Notes: generated by a model not told the origin, from the sequence alone. 64,000 nucleotides of DNA from an uncultured Oscillospiraceae bacterium (GCA_934526065.1 CAKSZX010000003.1:184431-248430), one strand, 5' to 3'; positions 35,617-46,014 are shown, counted from the stretch's first letter. Program-made: numbers and translations.

Positions 35617-36330
35617 TTATAAAATCTGATTTGCTATATTCATCATTCCGATTATTTTACTCTGCCGTAAAATATCCAAAGTAACAAAGGACATTCCGTC
35701 CTTCGTTACTATACATATTATATACAATAAAAATGATAATAGTATGATATTGACAACTCCGCTGGCGGTGCCTATCAAAAAGCCCGCTATTTTGTTTGCC
35801 GTGCCTATCAGCGGAACTTCGTTTACTATTTTAAGCCGTTTTGCCAAAATTTTGCACAATATACCCACTACTAAAAATGTTATCACAAAAAGACCTGCCG
35901 CAATAACCGGCAACAGCATAGGAGCTATAAAATCATCCACAAGCACAGCGGCGCTGTCTTGGGTTGGGGCAAGAACTCCCTGTGCCGCATTTTGTGCGGC
36001 AGAAACCACTTTTTCCACAAAGGATTGGGGCAAATTGTCAAGGACAGAAGCAAGAGCCTCGGATATATCCGTTGACTGCCGATTTTGCGACAGATAGTTG
36101 TAAGACCTTTCAATAAGGCCGCTTCTTAAAACTTTTTCAAAAAACACCTGTGCATAATTTTTTGCCACATACCGGCCTGCAAAAAGGCTGCCTAAATTTC
36201 CTGCAAGGTTAATTGCCGCAGATAAAAATCCGTCCTTATAGCCCTTAATCGCCGTTAAAAGTAAAACAAGAATAAGTATTCCGTCAATAACCATACCTTT
36301 ATTTTCAGTTAATATTTCCAATATATCCAA
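35617..36330 (-). CDS. CvpA family membrane protein
   Basis: A protein of about 237 residues with four hydrophobic segments. The first, MVIDGILILVLLLTAIKGYK followed by DGFLSAAINLAG, has the GYxxGF pattern typical of CvpA. Others lie around LLPVIAAGLFVITFLVVGIL and near the C-terminus. CvpA proteins are linked to colicin V production in E. coli and to envelope stress, but their biochemical role is unclear. The start is uncertain: TTG at 36330 has AGGTG 6 bases upstream, while ATG at 36294 gives the canonical family N-terminus. The frame is open to 36363. Confidence 0.8.
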   Translation of the reverse strand: MDILEILTENKGMVIDGILILVLLLTAIKGYKDGFLSAAINLAGNLGSLFAGRYVAKNYAQVFFEKVLRSGLIERSYNYLSQNRQSTDISEALASVLDNLPQSFVEKVVSAAQNAAQGVLAPTQDSAAVLVDDFIAPMLLPVIAAGLFVITFLVVGILCKILAKRLKIVNEVPLIGTANKIAGFLIGTASGVVNIILLSFLLYIICIVTKDGMSFVTLDILRQSKIIGMMNIANQIL

Positions 36331-36365
36331 ATGTAACACCTGCCATTTCCAACCATCCTGCAAAT

Positions 36366-37541
36366 TTAATTGCGAGATGTTGTCTTTTCAATCTTTGTAA
36401 TGCTGTCGCTGTCTATAAGCGATGTGCCGTTGTAATTTACCAAAGCCTTTGTAAATCCGTTTATCCGGGTTGTGTTTACAAGGTTGCCGGTATAATCGTA
36501 TTCGTACAAAGCCTTTTCCCCCAGACAAAATACCCTTGAATTTGATATTGAAAGGCTCTTTATATTGTCGTCAATATTGAATATCGCTTTTTGCGACAAA
36601 TCCAAATTGAGCAGAGCAACGGTGGTATTTGCCCGACCGTTGCCACCGTAGCTTACGGCTATATACGAACCCTTTTTTTCCACTGCTTTCAAACTGTCGC
36701 CGTCAAAGCTTAACTCCCGAATTTGGCTTTGATTTTTAACATCATATAAAACCAAACCGCTTACATAAGCCACCAACAGTTTATCTGCCGATAAAAACAT
36801 CATATCCAAAGGATAAGAGCCGGTTTCTATATAGTACAGCTCCCGCCCCTCCTTGGAATCTATTACATAAATTCTGCTTTGCAAAATACCCTGCCGGGTG
36901 TCCAATGTTTCCACCGCCATGGTGTTCCCATTTGAGGAAAGTCTGGAATACACCGGGTACCCGGTTGCGCAGTACCATGCAAAGCGAGGTTCCATATTGT
37001 AGTTGTAAACCGTAACTTCTCCGTTATATGTCCGGGAGCGTGTTGTAACCGCCACACGGTTTGAGGAAGATATATCACAGTGTACAATATTGCTGTCGGT
37101 CTCTTTCCGAAATAACACCCCGTGGCTGTTAATTACCTTTAAACTTGTTCCGTTTAAATCGTACAAAACAGCACGGTTTTTAGATGTTGATATAACCGGG
37201 CGGCTCATTGAATGGCTGTAAGAAAGTACCTGTTTGCCTGTGGGGGAATAAGCCAGGAGATTATCGTCTGTCAGCACACACAGTGCCGAACCCATTTTAT
37301 GACTTTGAATATAGCCGGAAAAATCTTCCTGAACCGGCCATCCGCCGCCTATTTGAATAATCGTCATTCCGTTTGAGAGAAAATCTCCCAAATAAGCAAG
37401 GCTTGTGCCGTAAATGCCGGTTATATATAAAAACAAAGCGGTTACTGCGGCAATCAAAACCGTTTTTATGCCGCTTCGTCTTTTTTGTATTTTTTCGTTT
37501 TGTTTTCTCAGCTCTTTTCGGCTGATTCTTCCATCATTCAT
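36366..37541 (-). CDS. Membrane-anchored DUF5711-type beta-propeller protein
   Basis: The 391-residue protein has a short basic cytoplasmic start (RKELRKQNEKIQKRR) and one membrane segment at about residues 25-45 (TVLIAAVTALFLYITGIYG). The rest is an extracellular region of repeated beta strands reading like WD/PQQ-type blades, e.g. LLAYSPTGKQVLSYSH and RVAVTTRSRTYNGEVTVYNY. It resembles the DUF5711 family found in Clostridia. The function is unknown; a surface sensor or scaffold is possible. It overlaps truA by 4 bases and precedes the CvpA gene. Confidence 0.75.
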   Translation of the reverse strand: MNDGRISRKELRKQNEKIQKRRSGIKTVLIAAVTALFLYITGIYGTSLAYLGDFLSNGMTIIQIGGGWPVQEDFSGYIQSHKMGSALCVLTDDNLLAYSPTGKQVLSYSHSMSRPVISTSKNRAVLYDLNGTSLKVINSHGVLFRKETDSNIVHCDISSSNRVAVTTRSRTYNGEVTVYNYNMEPRFAWYCATGYPVYSRLSSNGNTMAVETLDTRQGILQSRIYVIDSKEGRELYYIETGSYPLDMMFLSADKLLVAYVSGLVLYDVKNQSQIRELSFDGDSLKAVEKKGSYIAVSYGGNGRANTTVALLNLDLSQKAIFNIDDNIKSLSISNSRVFCLGEKALYEYDYTGNLVNTTRINGFTKALVNYNGTSLIDSDSITKIEKTTSRN

Positions 37542-38284
37542 AATTCGTTAAAATCATAAAAAACATCGGTTAAAAATAAACCCTTTGCCGGTGCGGTAAC
37601 CCCTGCGGCAGCTCTGTTTTCGGCGGTTATAATATCCTTTACAAGTTCCGGCCGGGCAGCTGTACCGCCTATTTTTATAAGTGTACCTGCCATAATCCTT
37701 ACCATATTGTAAAGATATCCGTCAGCACTTACGATAAATTTCACCATGTCCCCCCGGCGCTCTACCTTTGCGGAATAAACTTGTCGGCGGCAGTCGGTAA
37801 TTTTCGAGTTAGACCGCATAAAGGAGCGAAAATCATGCCGGCCGACAAAATAGCCGGCGGCAATATTCATCTTTTCGGCGTCCAGTTTTTTTGGGTAGCG
37901 GTAGTAGTATTTGCTGTTAAAAGGGTCATCTATATGGCTGTTCCATACATAATATGTGTACTCTTTGCCCTTAGATGAATATCTTGCGTGGAAATCATCC
38001 GGCACAACTTGAGCCGACATAACTTTTATGTCCTCCGGCAAGCGCACATTTAAGGCAAGGGGCAGTTTTGCGATATTGATATCCTTATCTGTTTTAAAGC
38101 TGAGATAAAAACTTTTCGCATGTACGCCGCTGTCAAGCCTTGAACAGCCCTTTATATCGGTTTTATGCCCCAAAAAGCCGATTAAAGCCTCTTGGAAAAC
38201 CCGAAAAACCGTGTTTGCGTTTTCCTGTATTTGTGTGCCGTGGTAATTTGTGCCGTCAAAGGCAAGTTTAACAAGTATGTTCAA
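37538..38284 (-). CDS. truA: tRNA pseudouridine(38-40) synthase TruA
   Basis: The 248-residue enzyme begins MNILVKLAFDGTNYHGTQIQ. The catalytic aspartate lies in GCSRLDSGVHAKSF at about residue 51, and the later YHARYSSKGKEYTYYVWN and YNMVRIMAGTLIKIG blocks are also TruA signatures. It modifies uridines 38-40 in the anticodon stem. It starts 2 bases after the ecfT stop and overlaps the DUF5711 gene; the ecf-truA order is common in Firmicutes. Confidence 0.96.
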   Translation of the reverse strand: MNILVKLAFDGTNYHGTQIQENANTVFRVFQEALIGFLGHKTDIKGCSRLDSGVHAKSFYLSFKTDKDINIAKLPLALNVRLPEDIKVMSAQVVPDDFHARYSSKGKEYTYYVWNSHIDDPFNSKYYYRYPKKLDAEKMNIAAGYFVGRHDFRSFMRSNSKITDCRRQVYSAKVERRGDMVKFIVSADGYLYNMVRIMAGTLIKIGGTAARPELVKDIITAENRAAAGVTAPAKGLFLTDVFYDFNEL

Positions 38285-38286
38285 AA

Positions 38287-39105
38287 TTAAACCACCCGTG
38301 GGAATACAAATTTAAGGGACAATATAACACCAAACACAATAACACAAACAGCCAAAGATTTGTAGTCGAGCCCTGTCATTTTAAGCTGTTTAAGTCTTGT
38401 TCTGCCCTCGCCCCCCTGATAGCAACGGCATTCCATTGCGGTGGCAAGTTCTTCCGCCCTTCTGAAAGCGGAAATAAACAGCGGAATAAGTATAGGCACC
38501 ATGGCCTTTATTCTTTCCATAAATGTGCCGGAGTCCAAAAGCGCACCTCTTGATTTTTGCGCCGACATAATTTTGTCGGTTTCCTCAATCAATGTAGGTA
38601 TAAATCTCAAAGCGATAGTCATCATCATGGACAGTTCGTGTACTGGGAAATGCACCTTGTTAAGGGGCTTTAAAAGTTCTTCCAAACCGTCTGTAAGGCT
38701 GATAGGGCTTGTTGTGTAGGTTAAAAGAGATGTGCCGGAAATCAAAAATACTATACGGCCTATCATAACCAAGCAGAACAAAACGCCCTCTTTGTAAATT
38801 TTAAGTTTCCAAAAAGAAACAAGTGGGTCTCCCCGGCCGGTTATAAAGAACAAATTCAAGACAACCGTAAAGAAAATCAAAGGCAACAAAGGTTTTATGC
38901 TTTTTACAAGCATTTTTACAGGCACTTTTGCCACTTTGTAAAGGGAAAAGGCGCAAAGGCCGCAGAGCAAAAGCCCGGGTATATTTGTGCTCATAAACAA
39001 AACGACAATATAAGCTATGATAAGAACTATTTTAAGCCTTGGGTCCATTTTATGCACAACGCTGTTGCCCGGAAAATGCTGACCTATGGTAATGTCTTTA
39101 AGCAT
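38287..39105 (-). CDS. ecfT: ECF transporter transmembrane component EcfT
   Basis: The 272-residue membrane protein begins with the EcfT opening TIGQHFPGNSVVHKMDPRLKI. It has about five hydrophobic segments and the cytoplasmic coupling helices with the Ala-Arg-type motifs near AQKSRGALLDSG and RRAEELATAMECRCY. EcfT links the two ATPases to exchangeable vitamin-binding S components. It overlaps ecfA2 by 8 bases. Confidence 0.95.
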   Translation of the reverse strand: MLKDITIGQHFPGNSVVHKMDPRLKIVLIIAYIVVLFMSTNIPGLLLCGLCAFSLYKVAKVPVKMLVKSIKPLLPLIFFTVVLNLFFITGRGDPLVSFWKLKIYKEGVLFCLVMIGRIVFLISGTSLLTYTTSPISLTDGLEELLKPLNKVHFPVHELSMMMTIALRFIPTLIEETDKIMSAQKSRGALLDSGTFMERIKAMVPILIPLFISAFRRAEELATAMECRCYQGGEGRTRLKQLKMTGLDYKSLAVCVIVFGVILSLKFVFPRVV

Positions 39106-39970
39106 TCTTTTTTGCCTCCTTTTCCTTTTTGTATTTCATAAGAGTTTTAACGCCGTAGGGAATTGTATAAACATCGGTGGGAATATCGCAACCCATCTCT
39201 TTAAGTTTTAAAAATACTTTTGTGATGTCCGGTATGCCCAGCCCCATTTCATCAAGATTTTTCGCATCTGCAAAAACTTCTTCCGTGTCGGCATATTTGT
39301 AAACATGGCCGCTGTTTAAAACAACAACTTTGTCGGCATAATTGGCAATATCCTCCATTGAGTGGGATACAAGTATTACCGTGCCGCCTGTCTGTTGATG
39401 ATAATTTTTAACCTGGGAGAGAATAAGTTCTCTGCCCTCCGGGTCAAGGCCTGCACAGGGCTCGTCAAGAACCAAAACCTTCGGCATCATTGCGATTATG
39501 CCTGCAATGGCAACACGCCTTTTTTGTCCGCCGGACAGGTCAAAGGGGGAGCCTTGAAGCATTTCCTCGGTAACCCCGCAAAAATTTGCCGCCATGTGAA
39601 CACGCCTGTCCACTTCCTCATCATCAAGGCCCATATTTTTAGGGCCGAAAGCAATATCCTTATAACAGGTTTCCTCAAAGAGCTGATACTCCGGGTACTG
39701 AAAAACAAGACCAACGCTGAAACGCACCTGTCTGATATCATCATAATCCTTCCAAATATCCTTACCCTCTAAAAGAATTCTGCCTGACTGAGGCTTTGTA
39801 AGGCCGTTTAAATGGCTAATAAGAGTACTTTTGCCTGAGCCTGTGTGGCCGATAATGCCCACAAAACTACCCTCTTCAATATCCAAATTTATATTGTCAA
39901 GTGCCTTTGTTTCTCCCGGCATACCCCGATTGTAAACAAAGGATAAATTTTCGATTTTTAAAACAGACAA
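39098..39970 (-). CDS. ecfA2: ECF transporter ATPase EcfA2
   Basis: An ABC ATPase of about 290 residues with Walker A GHTGSGKSTLISHLNG, the signature DLSGGQKRRVAIAG, Walker B VLVLDEPCAGLDP and the H-loop VSHSME. The start is TTG at 39970, with GGAGG 6 bases upstream; it follows the ecfA1 stop by two bases. The frame is open to 40009 but that would overlap ecfA1 without a ribosome site. It pairs with EcfA1 to power vitamin uptake. Confidence 0.95.
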   Translation of the reverse strand: MSVLKIENLSFVYNRGMPGETKALDNINLDIEEGSFVGIIGHTGSGKSTLISHLNGLTKPQSGRILLEGKDIWKDYDDIRQVRFSVGLVFQYPEYQLFEETCYKDIAFGPKNMGLDDEEVDRRVHMAANFCGVTEEMLQGSPFDLSGGQKRRVAIAGIIAMMPKVLVLDEPCAGLDPEGRELILSQVKNYHQQTGGTVILVSHSMEDIANYADKVVVLNSGHVYKYADTEEVFADAKNLDEMGLGIPDITKVFLKLKEMGCDIPTDVYTIPYGVKTLMKYKKEKEAKKNA

Positions 39971-39972
39971 TT

Positions 39973-40809
39973 TTATTCCTCCAAAAATTTGTAAAGTTGT
40001 GCGGCGCACTCGTCAATAGAGATAGCCCCTGTGGAAAGGTTTGCCCCCTGTTTGTTCAGCTCGTATGCAAGTTCGCTTGTTTGCGGCACATCAAGGGCAA
40101 GACTTTTTATCCATTCCACCTGAGAGAAAATTTCTCTTGGCGTGCCGGTTTTTTCCACATGACCTTTGCTCATAACCACAACTCGGTCAGCCTGGGCGGC
40201 CTCGTCCATGTAGTGAGTAATAAGCACAACGGTTATGCCGTGATTTTTGTTTAAATCTTTGATGGTTTCCATTACCACCTGTCTGCCCTTAGGGTCAAGC
40301 ATGGCGGTAGGCTCGTCCATAACTATACAGTCCGGGCGCATGGCGATAATGCCTGCAATGGCAACACGCTGCTTTTGACCGCCGGACAGATTGTGAGGGG
40401 CTTTGTGTCTGAATTCATAAATCCCCACGGTTTTCATGGCGTCATCTATTCTCCTGCGTATTTCCTCGGTGGGAACACCCAAGTTTTCAAGTGCAAAGGC
40501 CACATCTTCCTCAACAACGGTGGCTACAATTTGGTTATCCGGGTTTTGGAAAACCATACCTACCTTCTGCCTTATGTCAAAGAGCCTGTCCTCTTCTTTT
40601 GTATTCATACCAAGGACGGTTACATCCCCCTTGTCCGGGGTGAGTATAGCGTTAAAATGTTTTGCAAGGGTTGATTTGCCGCAGCCGTTAGAGCCTAAAA
40701 TCGCAACAAACTCGCCTTTTTTTATCTCAACATTTATTCCTTTTAACGCCCAATCCCCATCTTCGGAGTAGCGAAACCAAACATTTTCCGCTTTAAGCAT
40801 TGTTTCCAT
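39973..40809 (-). CDS. ecfA1: ECF transporter ATPase EcfA1
   Basis: The 278-residue ABC ATPase has Walker [16 protein letters not shown], the Q-loop [20 protein letters not shown], the signature [14 protein letters not shown] and Walker [15 protein letters not shown] used ATG at 40809, with GAGGG 9 bases upstream and just after the methyltransferase stop at 40812. An in-frame ATG at 40800 is also possible. It is the first gene of the ecfA1-ecfA2-ecfT module. Confidence 0.95.
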   Translation of the reverse strand: METMLKAENVWFRYSEDGDWALKGINVEIKKGEFVAILGSNGCGKSTLAKHFNAILTPDKGDVTVLGMNTKEEDRLFDIRQKVGMVFQNPDNQIVATVVEEDVAFALENLGVPTEEIRRRIDDAMKTVGIYEFRHKAPHNLSGGQKQRVAIAGIIAMRPDCIVMDEPTAMLDPKGRQVVMETIKDLNKNHGITVVLITHYMDEAAQADRVVVMSKGHVEKTGTPREIFSQVEWIKSLALDVPQTSELAYELNKQGANLSTGAISIDECAAQLYKFLEE

Positions 40810-40811
40810 AA

Positions 40812-41684
40812 TCAATAACCCTCTTTTTTCCAAAATGCGGTGCTGCCGCAGGGCAGAGCCATACCGGTGCTTTGCACCGTAAGGCCTATCTCCTGTGAAT
40901 CCACAGTGCCTTTGTACTTTTCTTTCATCATAGTGCCAAGCATGTATTCCATAACGCTTGGTGATACCCCGGTGGTGTAGCTGTTTACCGCCACAAACAA
41001 TGGGTCATCCGACAAAACGCCCATGCAAAGTTCCATAAGTTCAAAGATGTTATCCTCCAACTTCCAAACTTCGCCGTTGGGGCCTCTGCCGTAGCTTGGC
41101 GGGTCCATAATAATACCGTCGTACTTATTGCCACGCCTTATTTCACGGTTTACAAACTTTATACAATCGTCCACAATCCACCTTATAGGTGCGTCCTTCA
41201 ATCCCGACAGCTCGGCGTTTTCCCTTGCCCACTGAACCATACCTTTCGATGAGTCCACATGGCAAACCTTTGCTCCCCGCCGCCGGCATGCCAATGTGGC
41301 GCCGCCGGTGTAGGCGAAAAGATTGAGTATATTAAGGGGGCGGTTTTCCGCCTTTATCATTCTGCCGTATTCGTCCCAGTTTGTGGCCTGCTCCGGGAAT
41401 ACACCGGTGTGTTTAAAGCCTGTTGGGGAAACACGCAATTTCAAATTGTCATAATCTATGTTCCAGCTCTGTGGGAATTTTTTTATGTATTCCCACCGGC
41501 CGCCGCCCTGTGAGGAACGGTGATAAACCCGGTGAGCCTTATTCCACATAGGGCTTTTTTTCGGGAATTTCCAAACCACCTGAGGGTCCGGGCGTACCAA
41601 AATCACACCGCCCCAGCTCTCAAGCCTTTCCCCGTCGGTGGCGTCCAAAAGAACATAGTCTTTCCATTTATTGTCTGCTCTCAT
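40812..41684 (-). CDS. RlmI-like class I SAM-dependent methyltransferase
   Basis: The 290-residue protein has the SAM-binding motif [30 protein letters not shown] and the catalytic-type motif [18 protein letters not shown] (DPPSY). These are typical of 23S rRNA cytosine-5 methyltransferases of the RlmI/RlmK group, though the PUA domain is absent. ATG at 41684 has AAAGGAG 7 bases upstream; the frame is open to 41747. It lies between ruvB and ecfA1 in the operon. The exact RNA target is not determinable. Confidence 0.85.
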   Translation of the reverse strand: MRADNKWKDYVLLDATDGERLESWGGVILVRPDPQVVWKFPKKSPMWNKAHRVYHRSSQGGGRWEYIKKFPQSWNIDYDNLKLRVSPTGFKHTGVFPEQATNWDEYGRMIKAENRPLNILNLFAYTGGATLACRRRGAKVCHVDSSKGMVQWARENAELSGLKDAPIRWIVDDCIKFVNREIRRGNKYDGIIMDPPSYGRGPNGEVWKLEDNIFELMELCMGVLSDDPLFVAVNSYTTGVSPSVMEYMLGTMMKEKYKGTVDSQEIGLTVQSTGMALPCGSTAFWKKEGY

Positions 41685-41706
41685 ATATCTCCTTTGCCTG
41701 TGCGGC

Positions 41707-42771
41707 TTATTCGTCAATTTCGTCAAAGCTCTGCTGAACAATATCATTTTGAGCCTTGGGATTTTTAATGTTCAAGTGTTTATATGCCAAATCCGTAACC
41801 ATTCTGCCCTTGGGTGTTCTTGACAAAAAGCCCAGCTGCATAAGATACGGCTCACACACATCTTCAAGGGTTACACCCTCTTCACCGATGGTCGCCGCCA
41901 ATGTGTCAATGCCCACCGGACCGCCGTTGAAAACCGTAATAATAGTCCTCATCATATTTCTGTCCAAGGCGTCAAGACCCAAAAAATCTATGTCCATTCT
42001 GCGCAGGGACTCCTCTGCAATGGCCGTGTCGATTATGCCGTCACCCTTTACCTGTGCAAAGTCACGAACACGCTTTAAAAGCCTGTTTGCCACACGAGGG
42101 GTGCCTCTGGAACACTTGGCAAGAGCCAGTGCCCCCTGTTCCTCGCAGTGAATGTCCAAAATACCGGCGGAACGCATAATGATTTTTGCAAGTTCCTCAT
42201 TGCTGTAGGGCTCCAATTTTAAAACCACACCGAATCTGTCACGAAGCGGCGAGGAAAGCCGCCCTGCTCTTGTAGTGGCTCCCACCAGGGTAAACTTTGG
42301 CAAATCCATTCTTATGGTCTGTGCCGACGGGCCTTTGCCCACAACTATATCAAGGACAAAGTCCTCCATGGCGGAGTACAAAACCTCCTCGGTCTGTCTG
42401 GGCAGGCGGTGAATTTCATCTATAAAAAGCACATCGCCCTCTTCAAGGTTTGTCAAAAGCGCCGCCAAATCACCGGGTTTTTCTATGGCCGGGCCGCTGG
42501 TAACACGAATGTTAACCCCCATCTCATTGGCTATAACCCCTGCAAGGGTGGTCTTGCCCAAGCCCGGAGGGCCGTAAAATAAAAGGTGGTCTATTGGCTC
42601 CCCTCTCATTTTGGCCGCCTGTATGTAAACTCTTAAATTATCTTTCAGCTTATCCTGACCGATATAATCATCAAGAGTTTTCGGTCGTAAAGAGACTTCG
42701 TTTTCTTCGTCCTCGCTCATGGCGTCTGCACTCATAAGTCTGGCCGAGTCTTGAAAACCGATGTTATTCAT
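41707..42771 (-). CDS. ruvB: Holliday junction branch migration helicase RuvB
   Basis: The 354-residue AAA+ motor has Walker [16 protein letters not shown], Walker [16 protein letters not shown] and sensor 1 [19 protein letters not shown]. The C-terminal winged helix contains [20 protein letters not shown]. It drives branch migration with RuvA. AGGAGG precedes the ATG, which shares one base with the ruvA stop. Confidence 0.98.
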   Translation of the reverse strand: MNNIGFQDSARLMSADAMSEDEENEVSLRPKTLDDYIGQDKLKDNLRVYIQAAKMRGEPIDHLLFYGPPGLGKTTLAGVIANEMGVNIRVTSGPAIEKPGDLAALLTNLEEGDVLFIDEIHRLPRQTEEVLYSAMEDFVLDIVVGKGPSAQTIRMDLPKFTLVGATTRAGRLSSPLRDRFGVVLKLEPYSNEELAKIIMRSAGILDIHCEEQGALALAKCSRGTPRVANRLLKRVRDFAQVKGDGIIDTAIAEESLRRMDIDFLGLDALDRNMMRTIITVFNGGPVGIDTLAATIGEEGVTLEDVCEPYLMQLGFLSRTPKGRMVTDLAYKHLNIKNPKAQNDIVQQSFDEIDE

Positions 42772-43376
42772 TAGATTTTACCTCCTGCAATAAGTCTGAG
42801 AGATTGTTTTATAAGCTCCTGTACCGACAAAGTAGGGTCTAAACAGGCAACCGCTTTGGCAGATTGTACCTGGGTATATCCCAAAGCCACAAGGGCGCTG
42901 ATTGCCTGGTTGATTTTACCCGGCTCTCCGCCGGCTGCCCCTGCCGTAACCGCCGTGCCTGCGCCGAAGTTGCTGTCCTTAAATTTGTTTTTAAGTTCAA
43001 GAACTATGCGCTGTGCCACCTTAGAGCCGATGCCGTTAGCCGCAGTAAACCGCTTGTAGTCGCCGCCGGCTACCGCCGCAGCCACCTGCGCCGGTGACAA
43101 AACCGACAGTATGGCAAGACCCGCCTTCGGGCCTACGCCGGATACCGACAGCAGGCTTTTAAAACATCTCTGCTCATCTCTGTCGGCAAATCCGTACAAA
43201 TCCATGGCGTCCTCTTTCACGCTCAAATAGGTGTACAAGGTTGCCTCCCGGCCGATTTCCGGCAACATTCCGCTTACGGTTTGCGGCACTGCCAAAATAA
43301 AGGCCATGCCGTTTACATCAAGCACCGCATTTTCAACTGTTTTTTCTATTAACTTGCCTGTAAGTCGGTATATCAT
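42771..43376 (-). CDS. ruvA: Holliday junction DNA-binding protein RuvA
   Basis: The 201-residue protein begins [20 protein letters not shown] and contains [29 protein letters not shown], the helix-hairpin-helix region of RuvA. Its C-terminal domain ([18 protein letters not shown]) contacts RuvB. ATG at 43376 overlaps the ruvC stop by 4 bases. The frame is open to 43430 without a start signal. Confidence 0.97.
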   Translation of the reverse strand: MIYRLTGKLIEKTVENAVLDVNGMAFILAVPQTVSGMLPEIGREATLYTYLSVKEDAMDLYGFADRDEQRCFKSLLSVSGVGPKAGLAILSVLSPAQVAAAVAGGDYKRFTAANGIGSKVAQRIVLELKNKFKDSNFGAGTAVTAGAAGGEPGKINQAISALVALGYTQVQSAKAVACLDPTLSVQELIKQSLRLIAGGKI

Positions 43377-43876
43377 AATGTTTTTCCTATCTGTGTAAAC
43401 AATTTTGAACGGAATGAATATCCGTGGCAAATAGCCATTGCCAATGCGTCAGCGGTATCGTCGGGCTTCGGTATCCGGTCAAGGTGCAAAATCATCTTTG
43501 TCATTTCCTGCACCTGCTTTTTAACTGCCTTGCCGTATCCTGTAACTGCCTGCTTAACCTGTAACGGAGTGTATTCGTAAACAGGCAAATCGTTCATTGC
43601 CGCCGCCAAAAGGATAACACCCCTTGCCTGGGCAACCCGTATTACGGTTTTTTGGTTTGTGGTGTAGAAAAGTTTTTCTATCGCCAAAGCAGCCGGTTTT
43701 GTGCGCTTTATTATTTCGTCAACTTCGGTGTATATGTCCTTTATCCTCTCTTGAAAGTCTGTGTGGGCGTCGGTTGTCACCGCACCGTACTCTATGGGAT
43801 AAAACTTGTTTTTTTCATAGTCCAAAACCCCGTAGCCCACTATGGCGTAACCCGGGTCAATGCCTAAAATTCGCAA
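43373..43876 (-). CDS. ruvC: Holliday junction resolvase RuvC
   Basis: The 167-residue nuclease begins MRILGIDPGYAIVGYGV with the first catalytic Asp (D7). It has the later acidic residues in AIEKLFYTTNQKT and the C-terminal DDTADALAMAICH. It cuts Holliday junctions moved by RuvAB. It heads the ruvCAB operon, which continues through the ecf genes to the ClpE-like gene. Confidence 0.98.
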   Translation of the reverse strand: MRILGIDPGYAIVGYGVLDYEKNKFYPIEYGAVTTDAHTDFQERIKDIYTEVDEIIKRTKPAALAIEKLFYTTNQKTVIRVAQARGVILLAAAMNDLPVYEYTPLQVKQAVTGYGKAVKKQVQEMTKMILHLDRIPKPDDTADALAMAICHGYSFRSKLFTQIGKTL

Positions 43877-43926
43877 TTTTCCACCTTTTTCATAAAACTG
43901 AATATAATCTGTATATTAAACAATTT

Positions 43927-43955
43927 ATTATATCACAAAGCGGTGTTTTCTTCAA
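43927..43955 (-). promoter_or_regulatory. Promoter of the ruvCAB-ecf operon
   Basis: TTGAAG (43950-43955) and TATAAT (43927-43932) on the minus strand are 17 bases apart, about 45 bases before ruvC. Confidence 0.75.
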
Positions 43956-44097
43956 TACAAACAAGGCTGTCAACGGCAATTTGCCATTAGATAATATTTT
44001 ACTATAAAAATGTTAACAAATAAAGGAGTATGGGATTTATAAAAGTTACGAAATCGTTAATTTTTGCGAATTTTCTTAAATTTTCTGTCAAAAAAAC

Positions 44098-44126
44098 TTG
44101 ATTATGCCCTGCAAAAGTAGTATTAT
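44098..44126 (+). promoter_or_regulatory. Promoter of typA
   Basis: TTGATT (44098-44103) and TATTAT (44121-44126) are 17 bases apart, about 45 bases before the typA start. The sequence between this and the ruvC promoter (43960-44095) is AT-rich, and I see nothing else in it. Confidence 0.75.
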
Positions 44127-44172
44127 AAAGTGTAAACGTTTTATTTAGGTATGTATAAATGACGGAGGAAAA

Positions 44173-46005
44173 ATGATAAGAGAAGATTTAAGAAACATCG
44201 CCATTATCGCCCACGTTGACCACGGCAAGACAACTTTGGTTGACGGTATGCTCAAACAGAGCGGCACTTTCAGAGATAACCAGGTTGTCAATGATAGAGT
44301 TATGGACTCCGGCGATATTGAAAGAGAAAGAGGCATTACAATTTTGGCCAAAAACGCTTCTTTCAGATATAACGGCGTAAAAGTTAATATTGTTGACACC
44401 CCCGGCCACGCCGACTTTGGCGGCGAGGTTGAGCGTGTTTTGAAAATGGTTGACGGCGTTTTGCTGCTTGTTGACGCAGCCGAAGGCCCAATGCCACAGA
44501 CAAGATTCGTTTTGGAAAAGGCTCTTGCACAGAACCTTTCAATCGTAATCGTTGTAAACAAAATCGACAGACCCGATGCAAGAATTAAGGAAATCATCGA
44601 CGAAATCCTCTTGCTCCTTATGGATTTGGGTGCAACAGACGAACAGCTTGACAGCCCAATGCTTTTCTGCTCCGGCCGTGATGGTATTGCAAACTACTCA
44701 CCGGAAGTAAGAGGCACAGACTTTAAGCCGATTTTCGACACTATTTTGAAGTATATTCCGGGCCCGGATGTTTTGCCGGAAGAACCGTTCTCAATGCTTG
44801 TTTCAAACATTGACTACAATTCATTCGTAGGCAGAACAGCAGTCGGTAAAATCGAAAAAGGCAGTGTAAAAGTAGGTCAGGAAGTTGCCGTTTGCGACTG
44901 GCACGATTCTTCTGTTTCACGCAAGGGCAAAATCACAGCTATCTACACATTTGAAGGCACAAACAAAGTTCCGGTTGACTCTGCAAGCGCAGGTGATATC
45001 ATCGTTATCTCAGGTATCGAAGATGTTACAATCGGCAACACAATTTGCTCCCCTTCAAAGATTGAGCCGTTGCCTTTCGTAAAGATTGACGACCCGACTG
45101 TTGAAATGACATTTGCCGTAAACGACTCTCCTTTTGCAGGCAGAGAGGGCAAATTCGTAACAAGCCGTCAGATCAGAGACCGTTTGCACAGAGAGCTTTT
45201 GAAAGATGTAGCCTTGAAAGTTGAGGACTCCACATCAAGCGAGAGCTTTAAGGTAATGGGCAGAGGCGAAATGCACCTTTCAATTCTCATTGAAAATATG
45301 AGAAGAGAAGGTTACGAATTCCAGGTTTCACCTCCTAAGGTTTTGTTTAAAGAGGAAAACGGCCAGCTTTTGGAACCGTTTGAACTTGTTGTTATTGATG
45401 TTCCTACCGAATTCCAGGGCAGCGTTATCGAAAAACTTTCAAGCCGTAAGGCAGAACTCATTCACATGGCTCCTCAGGGTGCAACAAGAATGAGAATTGA
45501 ATTTAAAATTCCTTCAAGAGGTTTGTTCGGTTACAAGAGCGAATTCTTGACAGACACAAAGGGCGAAGGCGTTCTCAACACAATATTTGACGGATACAAG
45601 CCTTACAAGGGCGAATTGCCTGTAAGACAATCCGGTTCACTTATTTCATTTGAAACAGGTACTTCTATCACTTACGGTTTGTACAACGCACAGGAACGTG
45701 GCGTGTTGTTTATCGGTGCAGGCGTACCGGTTTACGCAGGTATGGTTTGCGGTTCTAACCCTAAGGGCGAGGACATTGTTGTAAACGTATGTAAGACAAA
45801 ACACCTTACAAACACACGTGCATCCGGTTCGGATGACGCTTTGAGACTTATTCCTCCAAAGCAGATGAGCTTGGAAGAATGTCTTGAATTCCTTGCACCT
45901 GACGAATTGCTTGAAGTTACACCTAAGACTTTGAGAATAAGAAAACAAATTCTTGACCACTCAGAAAGAGCAAGAATGGCAAGCAAGGCAAAAAAAGGCA
46001 ACTAA
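44173..46005 (+). CDS. typA: Ribosome-associated GTPase TypA/BipA
   Basis: The 610-residue translational GTPase has G1 AHVDHGKTTLVDGML, G2/G3 RERGITILAKN and DTPGHADFG, and G4 NKIDRPDA. Beta-barrel and EF-G-like domains follow, and the C-terminal TypA-specific domain has FGYKSEFLTDTKGEG and TYGLYNAQERGVLFIG. It acts on 50S subunit assembly and stress adaptation. GGAGG lies 5 bases before the ATG. It is monocistronic. The coding region has a high share of highly used codons, as expected for a translation factor. Confidence 0.98.
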   Translation: MIREDLRNIAIIAHVDHGKTTLVDGMLKQSGTFRDNQVVNDRVMDSGDIERERGITILAKNASFRYNGVKVNIVDTPGHADFGGEVERVLKMVDGVLLLVDAAEGPMPQTRFVLEKALAQNLSIVIVVNKIDRPDARIKEIIDEILLLLMDLGATDEQLDSPMLFCSGRDGIANYSPEVRGTDFKPIFDTILKYIPGPDVLPEEPFSMLVSNIDYNSFVGRTAVGKIEKGSVKVGQEVAVCDWHDSSVSRKGKITAIYTFEGTNKVPVDSASAGDIIVISGIEDVTIGNTICSPSKIEPLPFVKIDDPTVEMTFAVNDSPFAGREGKFVTSRQIRDRLHRELLKDVALKVEDSTSSESFKVMGRGEMHLSILIENMRREGYEFQVSPPKVLFKEENGQLLEPFELVVIDVPTEFQGSVIEKLSSRKAELIHMAPQGATRMRIEFKIPSRGLFGYKSEFLTDTKGEGVLNTIFDGYKPYKGELPVRQSGSLISFETGTSITYGLYNAQERGVLFIGAGVPVYAGMVCGSNPKGEDIVVNVCKTKHLTNTRASGSDDALRLIPPKQMSLEECLEFLAPDELLEVTPKTLRIRKQILDHSERARMASKAKKGN

Positions 46006-46014
46006 TTTGAATTT

